64,000 nt of DNA, taken from Alisma plantago-aquatica (Eukaryota; Streptophyta; Magnoliopsida; Alismatales; Alismataceae). The notes under the pieces are model-generated. The model had not been told where the DNA came from. It made no database searches and saw only the letters and a list, made by a program, of their open reading frames with translations. This document shows, piece by piece, positions 24,479-36,127 of the stretch. Each line of letters begins with the position of its first letter. Within the stretch, counting starts at the first letter, position 1. The stretch covers positions 302,529,058-302,593,057 of the forward strand of contig OY856409.1 of NCBI GenBank assembly GCA_963693085.1, read 5' to 3'. Made by a program: the position numbers and the translations under genes.

Positions 24479-24950
24479 CTAACATAAGTGTTGCTCGTGT
24501 TGTTGTTTATCTATAGAGTATATTAGGATGTCATCTATAAACACAACTACAAAATAATCTTGATAGGGCTTGAACACCCTATTCATTGGGTCCATAAACA
24601 CGGCCAGAGCATTTATTAGTTGCCCAAACGACATAATCATGAACTCATAATGACCATACCTTGTCCTAAAGGATAACTTATGTATGTCATCTTCCATATC
24701 CACAACTAATGATAACCTAACCTCAAATATATCATAGAAAATATGGTTGCACCTCATAACTGATTAAACAAATCATCTATACATGGCAGTGGATACTTGC
24801 TTTTGATTGTCATCTTATTCAGATATCGGTAATCAATACATACCCACATTGATCCATCTTTCTTCTTTACAAATATAATGGGAGAACCCTAAGGAGACGT
24901 GTGCGGTCTAATGAAACCTTTCTCAAGCGGTTCCTGTAACTATTTCTTTA
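24479..24950 (-). pseudogene. Gypsy 2 reverse transcriptase, motif C intact
   Basis: The open part (24479-24757) has [19 protein letters not shown], then [16 protein letters not shown] and [13 protein letters not shown], the catalytic box. Upstream, near 24765-24815, text equivalent to [12 protein letters not shown] is readable in another frame. The expected LTNAPA box reads LINALA. Confidence 0.87.
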
Positions 24951-24960
24951 ATTCATGCAT

Positions 24961-25335
24961 CTATGTTGGTTCCATTCTATACGGTGTCTGCACTATAGGT
25001 TGGGTTCCTAAAACTACATTAATCTCAAAATCAATCTCTCTACAAGGAGGTATACCTAGAAACTCATTGGGAAACATATCCTCAAACTCATGTACATCTA
25101 GCACTTCTCGAATACTAGGACTCCTTACCTTGGTATCCACCACATGTGCCAATAATGCATCACAATCTTGTCTCATCCACTTCTCTGATGTCATAGCTGA
25201 AACTAGACATGTCATAAGAATATTCATATCACCATGGAATACCCATGAAACATCACTATCCAGAAACGTTGCCACTTTGACACTATAGTCCAAGACTACA
25301 CAATACTTTTCCAAAGTATTCATTCTAAGGATCAC
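24961..25335 (-). pseudogene. Gypsy 2 protease end and protease-RT linker
   Basis: It holds the region after the protease, ending with VHEFEDMFPNEFLGIPPCREIDFEI and TPYRM, the conserved lead-in to RT in plant gypsy elements. The active-site part lies further right, where the fragment is cut by copia 1. Confidence 0.8.
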
Positions 25336-25524
25336 ATCGAACCCATGAATATCAAGTGGTAGGACATCTACTTGAATGATATGTCCTGAAAAGGAAAGAA
25401 CACATGATGGACATACTTCCCACAGCTCGGTGGAACCAACTAGAGGAGTTTTTAAATGAAGACTATCTTATCTATGACTAATTGGCAAGAAATAGCTAAC
25501 TATCACTTCTCTAGTGATAATTGG

Positions 25525-27645
25525 GTTTTATGGGACAGAGAAGGTAGAGGAAACAAAAAAATTCTCACCACAAACCCATAAAATAGCAGATCGCATCAAC
25601 AGACTATGAAATAGGAAGGATGGTTTCAACAAGGCGTACCTGGTCATGAGGCTTTCTCAGTGACAATACCTCATAGCTGGTGCAGTCTTCAACCACCTAG
25701 TCTTGAATGATGTATGTGCAACTCCTGATCTCCACCCGGACTGCGGTTAACCATCATCCTCCTAAGAGGCAGAAACCTCCTACATCTACAGATAGTCCAC
25801 ACAGACATGGGGAACTCTAGTCATCCTATCCCACAGGATACTAGAAGGAGTCATCCCCTTCTGTCAGTGTACTAGTCACTGACACACTCTCCCACCACCA
25901 GTCGTCGTCTTGCAGTTGTCTTTCCCTCACTTTGCCTCCCTAGTCAGGTAGCACATGCTTGGGCTCTCATGGTTACGAAAACTAGATAGGATAACTCTAC
26001 ATAGCAACTGATGTTCTGAGTTGTTCTTGAGAATCCCCCAGTACCCCTCTATATATAGGAGGGGTGAGGGTCAGGGTTCTCAACCCTGAGCAATGCGGGA
26101 CTAAATTGGAGTAGAAGGGTCCGAAATTTCCAAGAACTGATTGCACTGCGGGAGGCAAGCCAGTCATTTCACAAACAAGCCAGTCGGTTGGGAGTGTGAA
26201 CTAGTCAGTTCACCCAGTGAACCGGTCATTTCACATTCCTAACTGGCCTGCAATTGACTATCCTTTTTCATTTGTAATTAATACAAAGATCAATTCTTGT
26301 CCCAATCAAATTGTACAAGTGAAACAAAAAAATTTTCTCACAATCTGGGACAACCCCACCTCGCTCATCTGGTCCAGCTAAATTGATCGGTTCATCAAGG
26401 TGAACCAGTCGTCTCACTGACCAGAGACGATTGGTTCACCAAGTGAACCGGTAGGTTGGTGGTCTAGGTTGTGCAGAAATCAATCATGCAGTTCTCAATC
26501 AATCTGGCACTCTAATTAATTGGTTTAACACTTGAGCACTATGATTCTGAGTCAAGTCAATTGATTGAATGTTTAATTGAGTACATAAACACTTTAGTAA
26601 TCAATCTAAACATCATTCGTGGATAAACTCCTCTTCCAAGTTAATCCTATGTGTGTGACCCTATACGTCCCATTTAACATTGGTAGTGAAATTCCATAAC
26701 CACTTATGACTTTACAAGAAAAGACCAGTGCCTAGTCACATATCAGTGCTACCCAAGTGAAAAGGAAATTAGGAGAACAACTTTCAACCCTAAAATCCAT
26801 AATTGGTGTTACAGTGAATGTATAGTTCCTTTGTCATTGATATATAGATTGAACTCGAGGCATGGATATGTCATCCTCTACAAACATTCAATCCATGTCT
26901 CTTGATCTAGAGTAGACTATCTGAGATATATGTAAGCTCAATGTCACACATTGACTCACATGCGCATGGCCATACTTTTCTTAGTCTCACTCATCAAGTG
27001 GCCAGGATATCTTACTCCCTCAGAAGGGACAAATCCCATATCTATCACTCACAGTCAAAACCCCATGTGTCAAGGTCACCCAATCATCATCTTTATAAGA
27101 ATCCATATTTTAGAATTTCATTTGATGATGTCAAAGTGTACCCGACGACATGTGTTGAGTGCAGTGATTTCAGGTCTAAGAACCACAGTCACCACCAATA
27201 CTATAAGAGCTAATCCGGACTAACCAAGCATGGTTTCCATGCATCACTCTTATGGTGGGTCTGTTCGATATATTGTTCCCTAACATGTATCTATATGCTT
27301 GGTTTGATATCACATATCATGACTAATGAAATTCTTCCATCAACCAACACATAGTCTAGTCTTTTGTGTTATTGATATCTATGGTTATTTCTACAATAAC
27401 AACTGGCAAGGGACAAAACAAGAATGTATACTCTTGACATATGTATGACCCCATCATTTAGGTCCTTAACCTAAAGGCATATGTCATTGAGTAAAATAAT
27501 TCTTTAGACATCTATCATGTCATACCATTATCTCAAAATAGTTAAAGCATATAGATAGAAATTGCCTTTATAATTATTCAAATCATTTACAAAGTATCCC
27601 ATTACAGTCATCATATGACTTGCTCTATGGGCATACATACCAACA
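25525..27645 (-). repeat. Copia 1 3' LTR (about 2.1 kb); no gene
   Basis: On minus it begins TGTTGGTATGTATGCCCATAG at 27645, directly after the PPT, and ends near 25525 in gypsy 2. It shares start, TATA region and end with the LTRs of copia 3 (37444-39346 and 45118-47207), so the two belong to one family. It contains several copies of an ACCGGT-centred motif (26150-26470). Open frames at 26941-27223 are LTR sequence. Confidence 0.82.
26049..26058 (-). promoter_or_regulatory. TATA box in copia 1 LTR
   Basis: The minus strand reads CCTATATATAGAGGGG, at the same position as TATAAATAGA in the copia 3 5' LTR (38781). Confidence 0.5.
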
Positions 27646-27662
27646 GACTCCCACTTGCACTT
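27646..27662 (-). promoter_or_regulatory. Polypurine tract of copia 1
   Basis: On minus, GTGCAAGTGGGAGTC is followed at once by the LTR start TGTTGG. This is the standard copia PPT wording. Confidence 0.75.
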
Positions 27663-27959
27663 AGAGCCAATCACCCAGGAACCTTAGTCCTTGTAACCTA
27701 GCATGATCGTCAAGCTTCTACTGTGAAAGTGCCTTTATTAGGGGATTAGATATATTGTCTTCAGTCAGTACTATGTAGATATTCACATCTCCTCATTGTA
27801 CGATCTCTCATGTGAGATTGAAGCACCTCAGATGTTCTTGGACCACTGATGTGATCTGGGTTCTTTAGCTTGAGCGATAGCTCCATTGTTGTCACAATAA
27901 AGCTCAATTGCATCACAACTATTAGGAACCACCCCAAGTTCAGAGATGAACTTCTTGAT

Positions 27960-28568
27960 TCACACAACCTCCTTTTCTGCATGGGATGTTGTAATATACT
28001 CAGCCTCTATAGTAGAATCTGCAACTATCTCTTGCTTGGAACTCTTCCAGCTCACAGCTCTATTGTTAAGGCAAAATACAAATTCTGACTGTGATCTATA
28101 ATCATCTTTATCGATTTGGAAGCTTGCATTGGTGTAATACTTTACCACCAACTCTTCCTCACCGTTGTATATGAGGAACTGATCCTTAGTCCTTCTCAAG
28201 CACTTCAGGATGTTCTTCACGGATGTCCAGTGTGCATCTCTGGGATCTGACTGGTACCTTCTCATCATGCTGAGTGCATATGAGACATAGGGACGTATGC
28301 ACAATATTTCATACATGATGTATCCAATGGTTGATGCATACGGAATCCCATTCATACACTCCCTCTCTTTACAATATCGGGGACACTGAGCTCTAGAGAC
28401 GGTAACTCCATGCACCATGGGTATGTTTCTTCTCTTTGAGTTCTCCATTTTGAACCGCTTCAGCAATTTATCAATGTACGTGCTCTGACTTAGTCCAAGA
28501 AGCCTTCTAGATCTATCTCTATAGATCTTGATTCCTAAGATATAGGATTCTCCTCCTAAGTCTTTCAT
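27960..28568 (-). pseudogene. Copia 1 RNase H
   Basis: It begins MKDLGGESYILGIKIYRDRSRRLLGLSQ, the RT end, and continues with YASTIGYIMYEILCIRPYVSYAL and YTNASFQIDKDDYRSQSE, where the usual first Asp of YTDA has become Asn. EAEYITTSHAEKEVV near the end holds the catalytic Glu. The frame stops near 27960, slightly short of the usual end, and text up to the PPT continues out of frame. Confidence 0.87.
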
Positions 28569-28569
28569 T

Positions 28570-29365
28570 GAGGATGTATTTCCAATCTATGTCTTTACCT
28601 TCTGTAAGGCAGAGATGTCATTCCCCATCAACAAAATGTCATCTACATACAATATGAGGAATGTAGTCATTCTCCCACTAACCTTCTTGTACACACAAGG
28701 TTCATCTTCATTTTGACTAAGCCAAACTCTTTGACTGCTTTGTCAAATTGAAGATTCCATCTCCGAGATGCTTGCTTCAATTTGTAGATTGACCTTTACA
28801 GCTTACAGACTTTAATGGCATTCTTTGGATCTATAAAACCTTCAGGTTGTGTCATGTACACATCCTCCACTATATTCCCATTAAGGAATGAAGTTTTAAC
28901 ATCCATCTGCCAAATTTCATAGTCATAGTAGGATGCAATAGTGAGCATGATCCTGATGGACTTAATCATGGCAACTGGAGAAAATGTTTTGTCATAGTCA
29001 ACACCTTGAACTTGTCTGAAACCCTTTGTAACCAATATGTCTTTATAAGTTTGCACATTTCCATCCATGTCAGTCTTCTTCTTGAAGACCCATTTGCACC
29101 CTATGGGTTTTAGCCCTTCAGGTGGTTCCACCAAGGTCCATACCTTGTTGGTATACATGGATTCCATCTCAGATCTCATGGCCTCAAGCCATTTCTCAGA
29201 ATATGGTCCATCCATAGCTTCTAGATAGATAGTTGGCCCATCATCTATGACCAACTCACCGCCTTCCTGAGTCACAAGATATCCAAATCTCTCATGTTCA
29301 AGGTGTGTCCTACTAGATCTGCAAGGTCCCTGTGCAACTTGAGGAGACTGAGATTCCACAACCAC
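28570..29365 (-). pseudogene. Copia 1 reverse transcriptase, motif C intact
   Basis: The open part (28796-29365) includes WLEAMRSEMESMYTNKVW, IGCKWVFKKKTDMDG, VDYDKTFSPVAMIKSIR and QMDVKTSFLNGNI with the motif A Asp. Beyond the stop the text LYVDDILLMGND (motif C) is readable at about 28620-28660. The RT is otherwise split by stops. Confidence 0.9.
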
Positions 29366-29422
29366 TTGTGAATCTCTATGTTCCTAGTGTACATCCATTG
29401 GTTCAATTATTTCTTGTTGGTC

Positions 29423-30240
29423 TTAAACCTCTTTGAGTTCCACTTTCCTCCCACTACTTCCTTTGGAAATAAACTCCTTTTCTAGGAACACAACATTCTT
29501 GGTAACAAACACTTTGTTGTCGGTTGGGTGGTATAAGTAGTATCCCCTTGTCTCTTTGAGATATCCAACAAAATAACACTTATCGGATTTCGTTCCAAGC
29601 TTATCAGGAAACATTTTCTTAACATAAGCTTCACATCACCAAATCATCATTAAAGACACATCGGGACGCTTCCCGTGCCATATCTCATATGGTGTCTTTT
29701 GAACCGATTTAGATGGTACATGGTTAAGTGTAAATGCGGTGGTTTGAAGAGCATGACCCCAGAAGGAAGTCAAAAGATCAACAAAAATCATCATATATCA
29801 CACCATATCCAGTAATGTGTGATTCCTTCTTTCTGACACACCATTATGTTGTGGTGTTCTAGGTAAAGTCCATTGTGATACAATACCATGGGCTCTCAGA
29901 AGGTCCTCAAACTCTTGGCTTAAGTATTCTCCACCTCAATTGGATCGAAGCACCTTAATACTTTTTCCAAGATGGTTTTATACTTCATTCATGAAATCCT
30001 TGAACCTTTCAAGAGTTTCAGACTTATGTTTCATCAGGTAAACATAGCCATACCTACTGAAGTCATCAGTAAAGGTAATGAAGTATTGATACCCACCTCT
30101 AGCATTTGTTCTAAAAGGCCCACATACATCAGTATGTATGAGTCCTAATAGATCACTGGCTCTCTCACCGTTTCCTAAAAAGGGAGCCTTGGCCATCTTG
30201 CCCAACAAACAAGATTCACATGTCTCTATTGATTCATAAT
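29423..30240 (-). pseudogene. Copia 1 integrase
   Basis: Frame 29978-30208 has the GKMAKAPF box after the zinc finger and LIHTDVCGPF with the first catalytic Asp, then FITFTDDFSRYGYVYLM. Downstream, 29620-29960 is readable in pieces, and frame 29423-29614 holds the C-terminal GTKSDKCYFVGY and NVVFLEKEFI boxes. It is broken by stops. Confidence 0.88.
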
Positions 30241-30547
30241 CAAAAGAGTTCAGATAACCATCCTTATGGAGTCTAGATATGTGATTCTCATTTATGTGTC
30301 CTCGATGAAAATGCCAAAGGTATGTTTTGTTTGAGTTATTGAGTTTTTGTTGTATGGTGTTTACGTTCTATAAACTCATTTCTAGATCTATCAAGTATAG
30401 ACCATAAGACATTGGGGCACTGCCATAAAAGATCCCATCTTTAGAAATGGAACTCTTTCCATTCTTAATAAGAAATTCAAATCCATCTTTGTCCAAACAA
30501 GATATAGATATGATATTCCTATTTATGGCAGGTACATAATAGCAGTT

Positions 30548-31093
30548 CTATAACTCTATTATCAGCCTACTAGGTAGAGATAACTCATAGGTTCCTATGA
30601 CACTGGCAGAAATTCTTGCCCCATTAGCAACACGTAGTTCAACCTCACATTTCCCTAAAGGCCTGCTTCTTTTTGGATCCTTCACACTTGAACAAATGTG
30701 TGATGTACATCTGGTATCAAGTACCCATGATGAAGAAGTAGTAAAGTAAATCGCTATCATGTATACACCTGAAGTAGAGATCTTTATCTCTTGCTTCATC
30801 TTCTGTGATTCCTTCAACCCTCTCCATGTTTTGAGCGCAGAAGACATGGATTTTTGCTTGGCGAGAGAACCCTTCTCTCCCTTGCCTTTATCCTTAGATT
30901 CCATTCTACTGATCACTAGCATGGAACTATACTTCTTCTTATCAGCCTCAAACAATGCCTTAAGTGTACATAGAACAGATTCTAAGGCCACTGGTATCTT
31001 AGGATTATGCAAAACACTTCTCATAGTCCTTAATCAGTTATGGAAATTTGTCTCAATTAATTTGCCTGATTTAAAAGATGATTTCTTTGCCAT
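30548..31093 (-). pseudogene. Copia 1 gag remnant and protease with altered active site
   Basis: Gag starts at ATG 31093 and meets a TGA where a Trp is expected within 20 codons. After IPVALE it jumps to the end of gag, so most of the capsid region is missing, and the CCHC knuckle seen in copia 2 is also missing. The protease box reads SSSWVLDTRCTSHICSS: the DTG active site has become DTR, which should kill the enzyme. Confidence 0.82.
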
Positions 31094-31460
31094 TTCATTC
31101 TATAAGAGAAAACATTTGCATTTTGTCAAAAACTCATTTTTGATTTGTTTTGATTTGAATCAAGTTTGATGATATTTAATTAGGCCTTTAATTAATTACC
31201 GCTCTCACTATTTTGATCAAATTGATAGCCCTCACTGTCAATTCGAAATATTGTAGCATGCAACCTTCTAGTGGGTCAAGATCCTGATTTCCTCTCAGTC
31301 ATGGACCAGCTAGGGCTATCACCCACAACTAGATTCTTTTAGGTAGGAAAATTTTGTCAATTGCATCCTATGCAACTCTTGAAAGATGTCATGCACAACT
31401 CCTTGCCACGATCACCTCCATGCCTTAAGGTTCTTGATCCGATCAAGTTCACCTTGTAAA

Positions 31461-32179
31461 TGTTGGTATATATGCCCATAGAGCCATACCAAGCGATTGC
31501 ATGGAGTCAGATATTAATTAATCAATTAATGTGATTATTTAGTTAATCAATGAATTCTGAAATATTCTAATTAATCCACGAGCATTTTAATTAACCTAGT
31601 GTTTCTATTTACCGATGGGTTTAGGAAACCCTACTTCCCTTCGTCTCCTATTTAATGGAGCTTCACAGTCGATATCTATATAAGATATTGAGATAGGCTT
31701 TTCAGTTTATGCTCATGTATATAAACCCTAGCTGTCACCATCCTAAGGAGAGAAAGGAAAGCACTGTGACGCTAGAACGCCGCTGCACAGAGATGACTCC
31801 TTCCCGCTGGCTTAGGAAGCGCAACGTGGAGTTCCAGTCCATCTGTGTGGACAAAGTAGAGACACAGACGTTGAGACGCCTGCGTTCGGAGGACATCTAT
31901 GACCATTCATACGTGCTATGATCAGCGTACAACACCGCACGATAGAAGTACCACTGGATCTTTTTGCAACACACTCAGCAAAAGGGAGATAAGTTTCGTC
32001 CATGTAGGCCATCATCGTTTCACACCATCATGCAGTGGGACATCACCGGACTTGCTCCGCAATAAGGTATATCTCGCAAACACTCTTTCCGAATACGCTA
32101 TTGTCGATGAGATGTTATTTTGGGTTGCATGGAATTTTTGTTGCTTCTGCCGCACATGTTTTCTCCATTAAACTCAACA
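31461..32179 (+). repeat. Copia 2 5' LTR (719 bp)
   Basis: It begins TGTTGG and ends CAACA, a perfect 5-bp inverted terminus (TGTTG/CAACA), and is followed after one base by a PBS. The first 25 bases resemble the copia 1 LTR, but the rest is different and much shorter. No matching 3' LTR was found to the right, because the element breaks off at about 36852. Confidence 0.85.
31718..31726 (+). promoter_or_regulatory. TATA box in copia 2 LTR
   Basis: TATATAAAC lies in the middle of the LTR. A second candidate, TATATAAG, lies at 31677-31684. Either could set the RNA start. Confidence 0.4.
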
Positions 32180-32180
32180 T

Positions 32181-32192
32181 TGGTATCAGAGC
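32181..32192 (+). promoter_or_regulatory. Primer binding site of copia 2
   Basis: TGGTATCAGAGC lies one base after the LTR end and is complementary to the initiator tRNA-Met 3' end. Confidence 0.85.
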
Positions 32193-33766
32193 AGCGTCGA
32201 TCTACGGCATATTTGGATTCGTTTTGATATGATTGAATCGATGTATACTATTTTCTATGTTTTATATGATGCGAATTAAAACTGCTAACGTGCAAATCTA
32301 AACCTAATTCCACATATGCCGCATGCTTCTGTTTTTTATGTTTCGGATGGGGTCGACTACGGAAAATACTAATTTTCCTAAGTGCACAGAAGTAAAATTC
32401 GCTATACCTTTCAGGGGCTCTGCCCCTGAGACCCCACGAGGGGCGGCCTCCCCTCAACCCCGCACAGGGGCGCTGCCCCTGTGTGCCCCACATAGTATGT
32501 GTGGGAGTCAAACATTTATTTATTGGGGAATGTCCCACGTTAAAATTACTACAATTTTAATATGTATATATAGATATACCTATGATATCAAACAATCGCC
32601 TTTTAAAATCTATTTTATGTGGTGAATGCATGCACGGTTATGGCCTAGTATCCCCTTTTGTGAATGTTGTGATTGAATGTGGATGTCAATCTTGTGGGCA
32701 TGTTTGTTTGAGAATGCTATTGATGTATAATGGTTGTATGTGGATCTTTTATATAAAGTATTCAGCTTGCATTCCGAGCCTCATCTCTTATTTCAAAGTG
32801 TAATTAATTCTTTCCCTTTATATTTATACTCATACGATGTAATAGAGATAGGATTAATTTTATCCTTTGTAAACTTGATGTAAGGAGGCTACTTGAAGAT
32901 ACAACTCCAAGGAGCGTCCATAGAGAAGCAACATGACGATCCAATTCTAAGAAGAAACTTGAAGTTCTAACCTCACAGAGCATCCATGAAGTTGTTCATT
33001 GTCATGCCGATCCTTACAAGTTGTTTCACATGTGTTGTTCCATGAGATGCATAAGACCATAGGTTGACTGTAATCCTTTATTGCTCCAAAGGATTACAAT
33101 AGTATGGCCATAATCGATGTATTTGTATTTTTGATTGCATGTCTATCATTTTTAGTTGTGTATATAGTAGTATATGATACATACTATAAGTATGTGGTGT
33201 TTGGATATGTATATGTATTAATAAAACCCCTCAATTAATAATATTGAGTTTTACTTGCCTTCCATAAATAAACACACATGAAAAGCTTGATCGACTATGT
33301 GTGGGCACGCCTCCGTGTGGTACATTGTCTATCTTGTGGAAGTGTGATGGTGGGTGTGTGGCTCTGCCTCTGCAGGGTGCACACTCATCATGTTGTCTTA
33401 TGGGTTGGACTTAACTAGGGGAGCTTGATAGGATCAAGTACCTAGAGGCACACAGATGCATCATGGCAAGGAGTTGTACATGATCATCTATCTAAGAGTT
33501 GTATATGATGCAATTGGAAAAAGTTGCCTACCTCAGTATTTGGTCTTTGACGCCAGCGTTGGCTGGGTATTGATCCAATTATTTTGGATCTTAGCTCACT
33601 AGAAGGTTGTACGTTGCAATATTCTGAGTTGATAGTGAGGGCTATCAATTTTTATAAAATAGTGGGAGCGTAATTAATTAAAGGCCTAATTAATCTCGTT
33701 TATAAAATCTTTACAAGTCAAAATGTTTTGGACTAAATGCAATTTTTTTTCTTTTGTAGCGATGAA
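32193..33766 (+). other. Copia 2 long untranslated leader, no gene
   Basis: About 1.6 kb lies between the PBS and the gag start. It is homologous in parts to the copia 3 leader (39361-41434), for example CATGGTTATGGCC-type text near 32630 and 40265. It contains the GC-rich hairpin block and otherwise AT-rich DNA. The last 300 bases are also found, inverted, in the copia 1 leader. Confidence 0.7.
32412..32490 (+). other. GC-rich double hairpin in the copia 2 leader
   Basis: Two short perfect stems sit 40 bases apart: AGGGGCTCTGCCCCT (32413-32427) and CAGGGGCGCTGCCCCTG (32465-32481), with GACCCC and GGGGCGG between them that can also pair. The block stands out sharply from its AT-rich surroundings. 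Its place in the leader suggests an RNA structure used in dimerisation or packaging, which is inference. Confidence 0.6.
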
Positions 33767-34386
33767 ATGGCAAACAACACTCACACTTTCTCATTGTGAT
33801 CGGTCCTTGAGAAGGACAAAATTACTGAAACCAACTTTCAAAACTAGTTTAGGATGTTGAGAATTGTTCTCACACATGAGCGTAAGCTCTGTGTCCTTGA
33901 AACACCAGAGCTAGCGGAACCCGCCGCAAATGTGCCCAAGGCTGAAAAAGATGCTTACAAGAAGCACCTTGATGATGTTGTGGATGTCAAGTGCCTGATG
34001 TTTTGCTCAATGAACTATGAGTTGCAAGAGCAGCATGAGAGCATGAATGTCATGGAGATGTTAACACATCTCAAGAACAAGTATCAACATCAAGCAAGAC
34101 AGGTGAGATATGATGTCTCTAAGGCTTTGTTCAGGAGCAAGATGAAAGAGGGAGACTCAATTGACACCCATATACTCACTTTGATTGGGTACGTATAAAG
34201 CCTATCCAAGCTGGGATTTCCCCTAGGTCAAGAGTTGGCCACTGATGTGGTTCTACAATCGTTGCCCGAATCATATAGTCATTTTTCATGAACTACAACA
34301 TGAACAATCTTGACAAGCTATTGTCAGAATTGTTGGGCATGTTGAGGACAGCTGAAGCACAAATGAAGAAAGACTAGCCCAAGTCT
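33767..34386 (+). pseudogene. Copia 2 gag capsid region
   Basis: The start at ATG 33767 gives MANNTHTFSL and has two in-frame stops before 33854, one of them TAG at a Trp position. The open part (33854-34198) carries the UBN2-type gag text: LRIVLTHERKLCVLETPE, KDAYKKHLDD, MLTHLKNKYQHQARQ and KMKEGDSIDTHIL. After 34198 it shifts frame and continues with LPESYSHF and ELLGMLRTAEAQ-type text to about 34380. Confidence 0.83.
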
Positions 34387-35925
34387 GTGATGATGATCAG
34401 CAAGACAAAGGGAAATTCAAAAGGCAAAGGAAAGGCTAAGAAAGGTTCTAAAGTTGGGCAGAAGCCAAAGTCATCCGCGCTCAAAGCTAAAGGTGGGATC
34501 TCCAAAGAAGGCAGTTGTCACCATTGTCACCATGCTGGACATTGGAAAAGAAATTGTCCTCTCTACCCGGAGGAACTGAGGAAGAAAAAGCAGGGGATAG
34601 AGATCTCCACTTCAGGTATATATGTTATTGAGATAAACTTAAATACCTCTTCATCATGGGTACTGGACACCGGATGTGGATCTCACATATGTTCTAATAT
34701 GCAGGATCTGATAAGAAGTAAGCCTTTACGAAAGGGCCAAGTTGAGTTGTGGGTCGCTAATGGAGCAAGAGTTGCTGCCACCACAGTTGGAGTTATTAGT
34801 TTATCTTTGCCTACGGGCCTTGTAATAGAATTAGAGAATTTCTATTATGTACCTGCCTTTAATAGAAATATTATTTCTGTATCTTGTATAGATAAGAGTG
34901 GATTTGAATTTCACATTAAGAATGAAATTATTTCTATTTCTAAAGATGCGATCTTTTATGACAATGCCCCTATATCTGATGGTATCTACTTGTTAGAACT
35001 TGAGACTAGCATATACAATGTAAATACTAAAAGGTTAAAACTTGAAAACTCAAACAAAACATACTTATGGCATTGTTGTCTTGGGAACATAAACGAGAAG
35101 CGCATATATAGACTCCATAAGGATGGTTATCTAGACTCTTTTGATTTTAAATCATTAGAGACATGTGAGGCATGTTTATTAGGGAAGATGACCAATACTC
35201 CTTTCACTGGACATAGTGAGAGAGCCAGTGATCTGCTAGGGCTCATACATACTGATGTATGTGGACCTTTTAGATCAAATACTAGAGGAGGCTATCAATA
35301 CTTCATTACCTTCATTAATAACCTCAATAGGTATGGTTATGTATATCTTATGAAACACAAGTCAGAAACTCTTGAAATGTTCAAGACTTTCATGAATGAA
35401 GTAGAGAAGCAACTTGGTAAGAGTATTAAAACACTCTATTCAGATCGAGGTGGCAAATACTTAAGCCAAGAGTTTGAGGACCTTCTGAGAGACCGTGGTA
35501 TTATATCACAATGGACTCCACCTGGTACACCACAACATAATAGTGTGTTAGAAAGAAGGAATCATACATTATTAGACACGGTACGATCAATGATGAGTTC
35601 AGCCGAACTTCTAATATCATTCTGGGGATATGTTCTTGAAACTGTAGTGTTTACACTTAACCGTGTACCTTCCAAATCGGTTCAAAAGATACCATGTGAG
35701 ATATGGAATGGGAATCATCCCAATTTGTCTATGTTAAAGATTTGGGATGTGAATTTTATGTTAGGAAACAATTTCCTGAAAAGCTTGGACCCAAATCAGA
35801 AAAATGATATTTTGTTGAATACCCTAAGGAAACTTGGGGATACTACTTCTACACACCAACTGAAAACAAAGTGTTTGTTTCTAAGACTGCTGTATTTTTT
35901 GAAAAGGAATTTATTTCCAAAGTAA
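34387..35925 (+). pseudogene. Copia 2 knuckle, protease and integrase (512-codon open frame)
   Basis: This is the longest copia frame. In order it has a lysine-rich stretch, the CCHC knuckle CHHCHHAGHWKRNC (about residues 43-56), and the protease box WVLDTGCGSHIC (about 91-102) with DTG intact. The integrase zinc finger is at 225-265, where the second His is Asn (LGNI) while CEACLLGK is kept. The integrase core has DDE residues in HTDVCG, YSDRGGKY and NSVLERRN (about 295-395). It loses frame after SMLKIWD near 35750. It would process and integrate the element but now lacks connected RT. Confidence 0.9.
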
Positions 35926-36125
35926 TTAGTGGGAGGAATGTAGATATTGAAGAAGTTCAAGACCAACAAGAAAGCAGAGAACCTAAGGAGGTACATAAGG
36001 AACATGAAGACTCACAAATTGTTATGGAATTTCAAGTTCCAAATGTAATATAGGAACCTCATAGGTTTAGTAGGACATGACTTGATCCAGAGAGATTTGG
36101 ATTTCTCTTGACTCAAGACAGTGCG
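35871..36125 (+). pseudogene. Copia 2 integrase C-terminus and linker
   Basis: The frame after the shift begins MFVSKTAVFFEKEFISK, the copia box that follows the integrase core, then an acidic, glutamate-rich linker to the RT. It ends at TAG 36051-36053. Confidence 0.75.
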
Positions 36126-36127
36126 AA

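Larger units (their letters stand above)
23031..25519 (-). mobile_element. Ty3/gypsy internal region 2, pol fragment
   Basis: A second gypsy pol of the same family and strand directly follows the broken LTR B. It runs from the integrase core (23040) through the HHCC finger, RNase H and RT to the protease region, and is cut at about 25519 by copia 1. Gag, integrase C-terminus and the far LTR are missing. Its RT motif C is intact ([12 protein letters not shown]). Confidence 0.87.
27663..31460 (-). mobile_element. Ty1/copia element 1 internal region, 5' end cut
   Basis: It runs on the minus strand from a short gag start (31093) through protease, integrase, RT and RNase H to the PPT. Integrase lies before RT, the copia order. 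The leader at 31094-31460 matches the leaders of copia 2 and 3 but is cut by the copia 2 LTR, so the PBS and 5' LTR are absent. The gag core and the CCHC knuckle are deleted. Confidence 0.88.
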
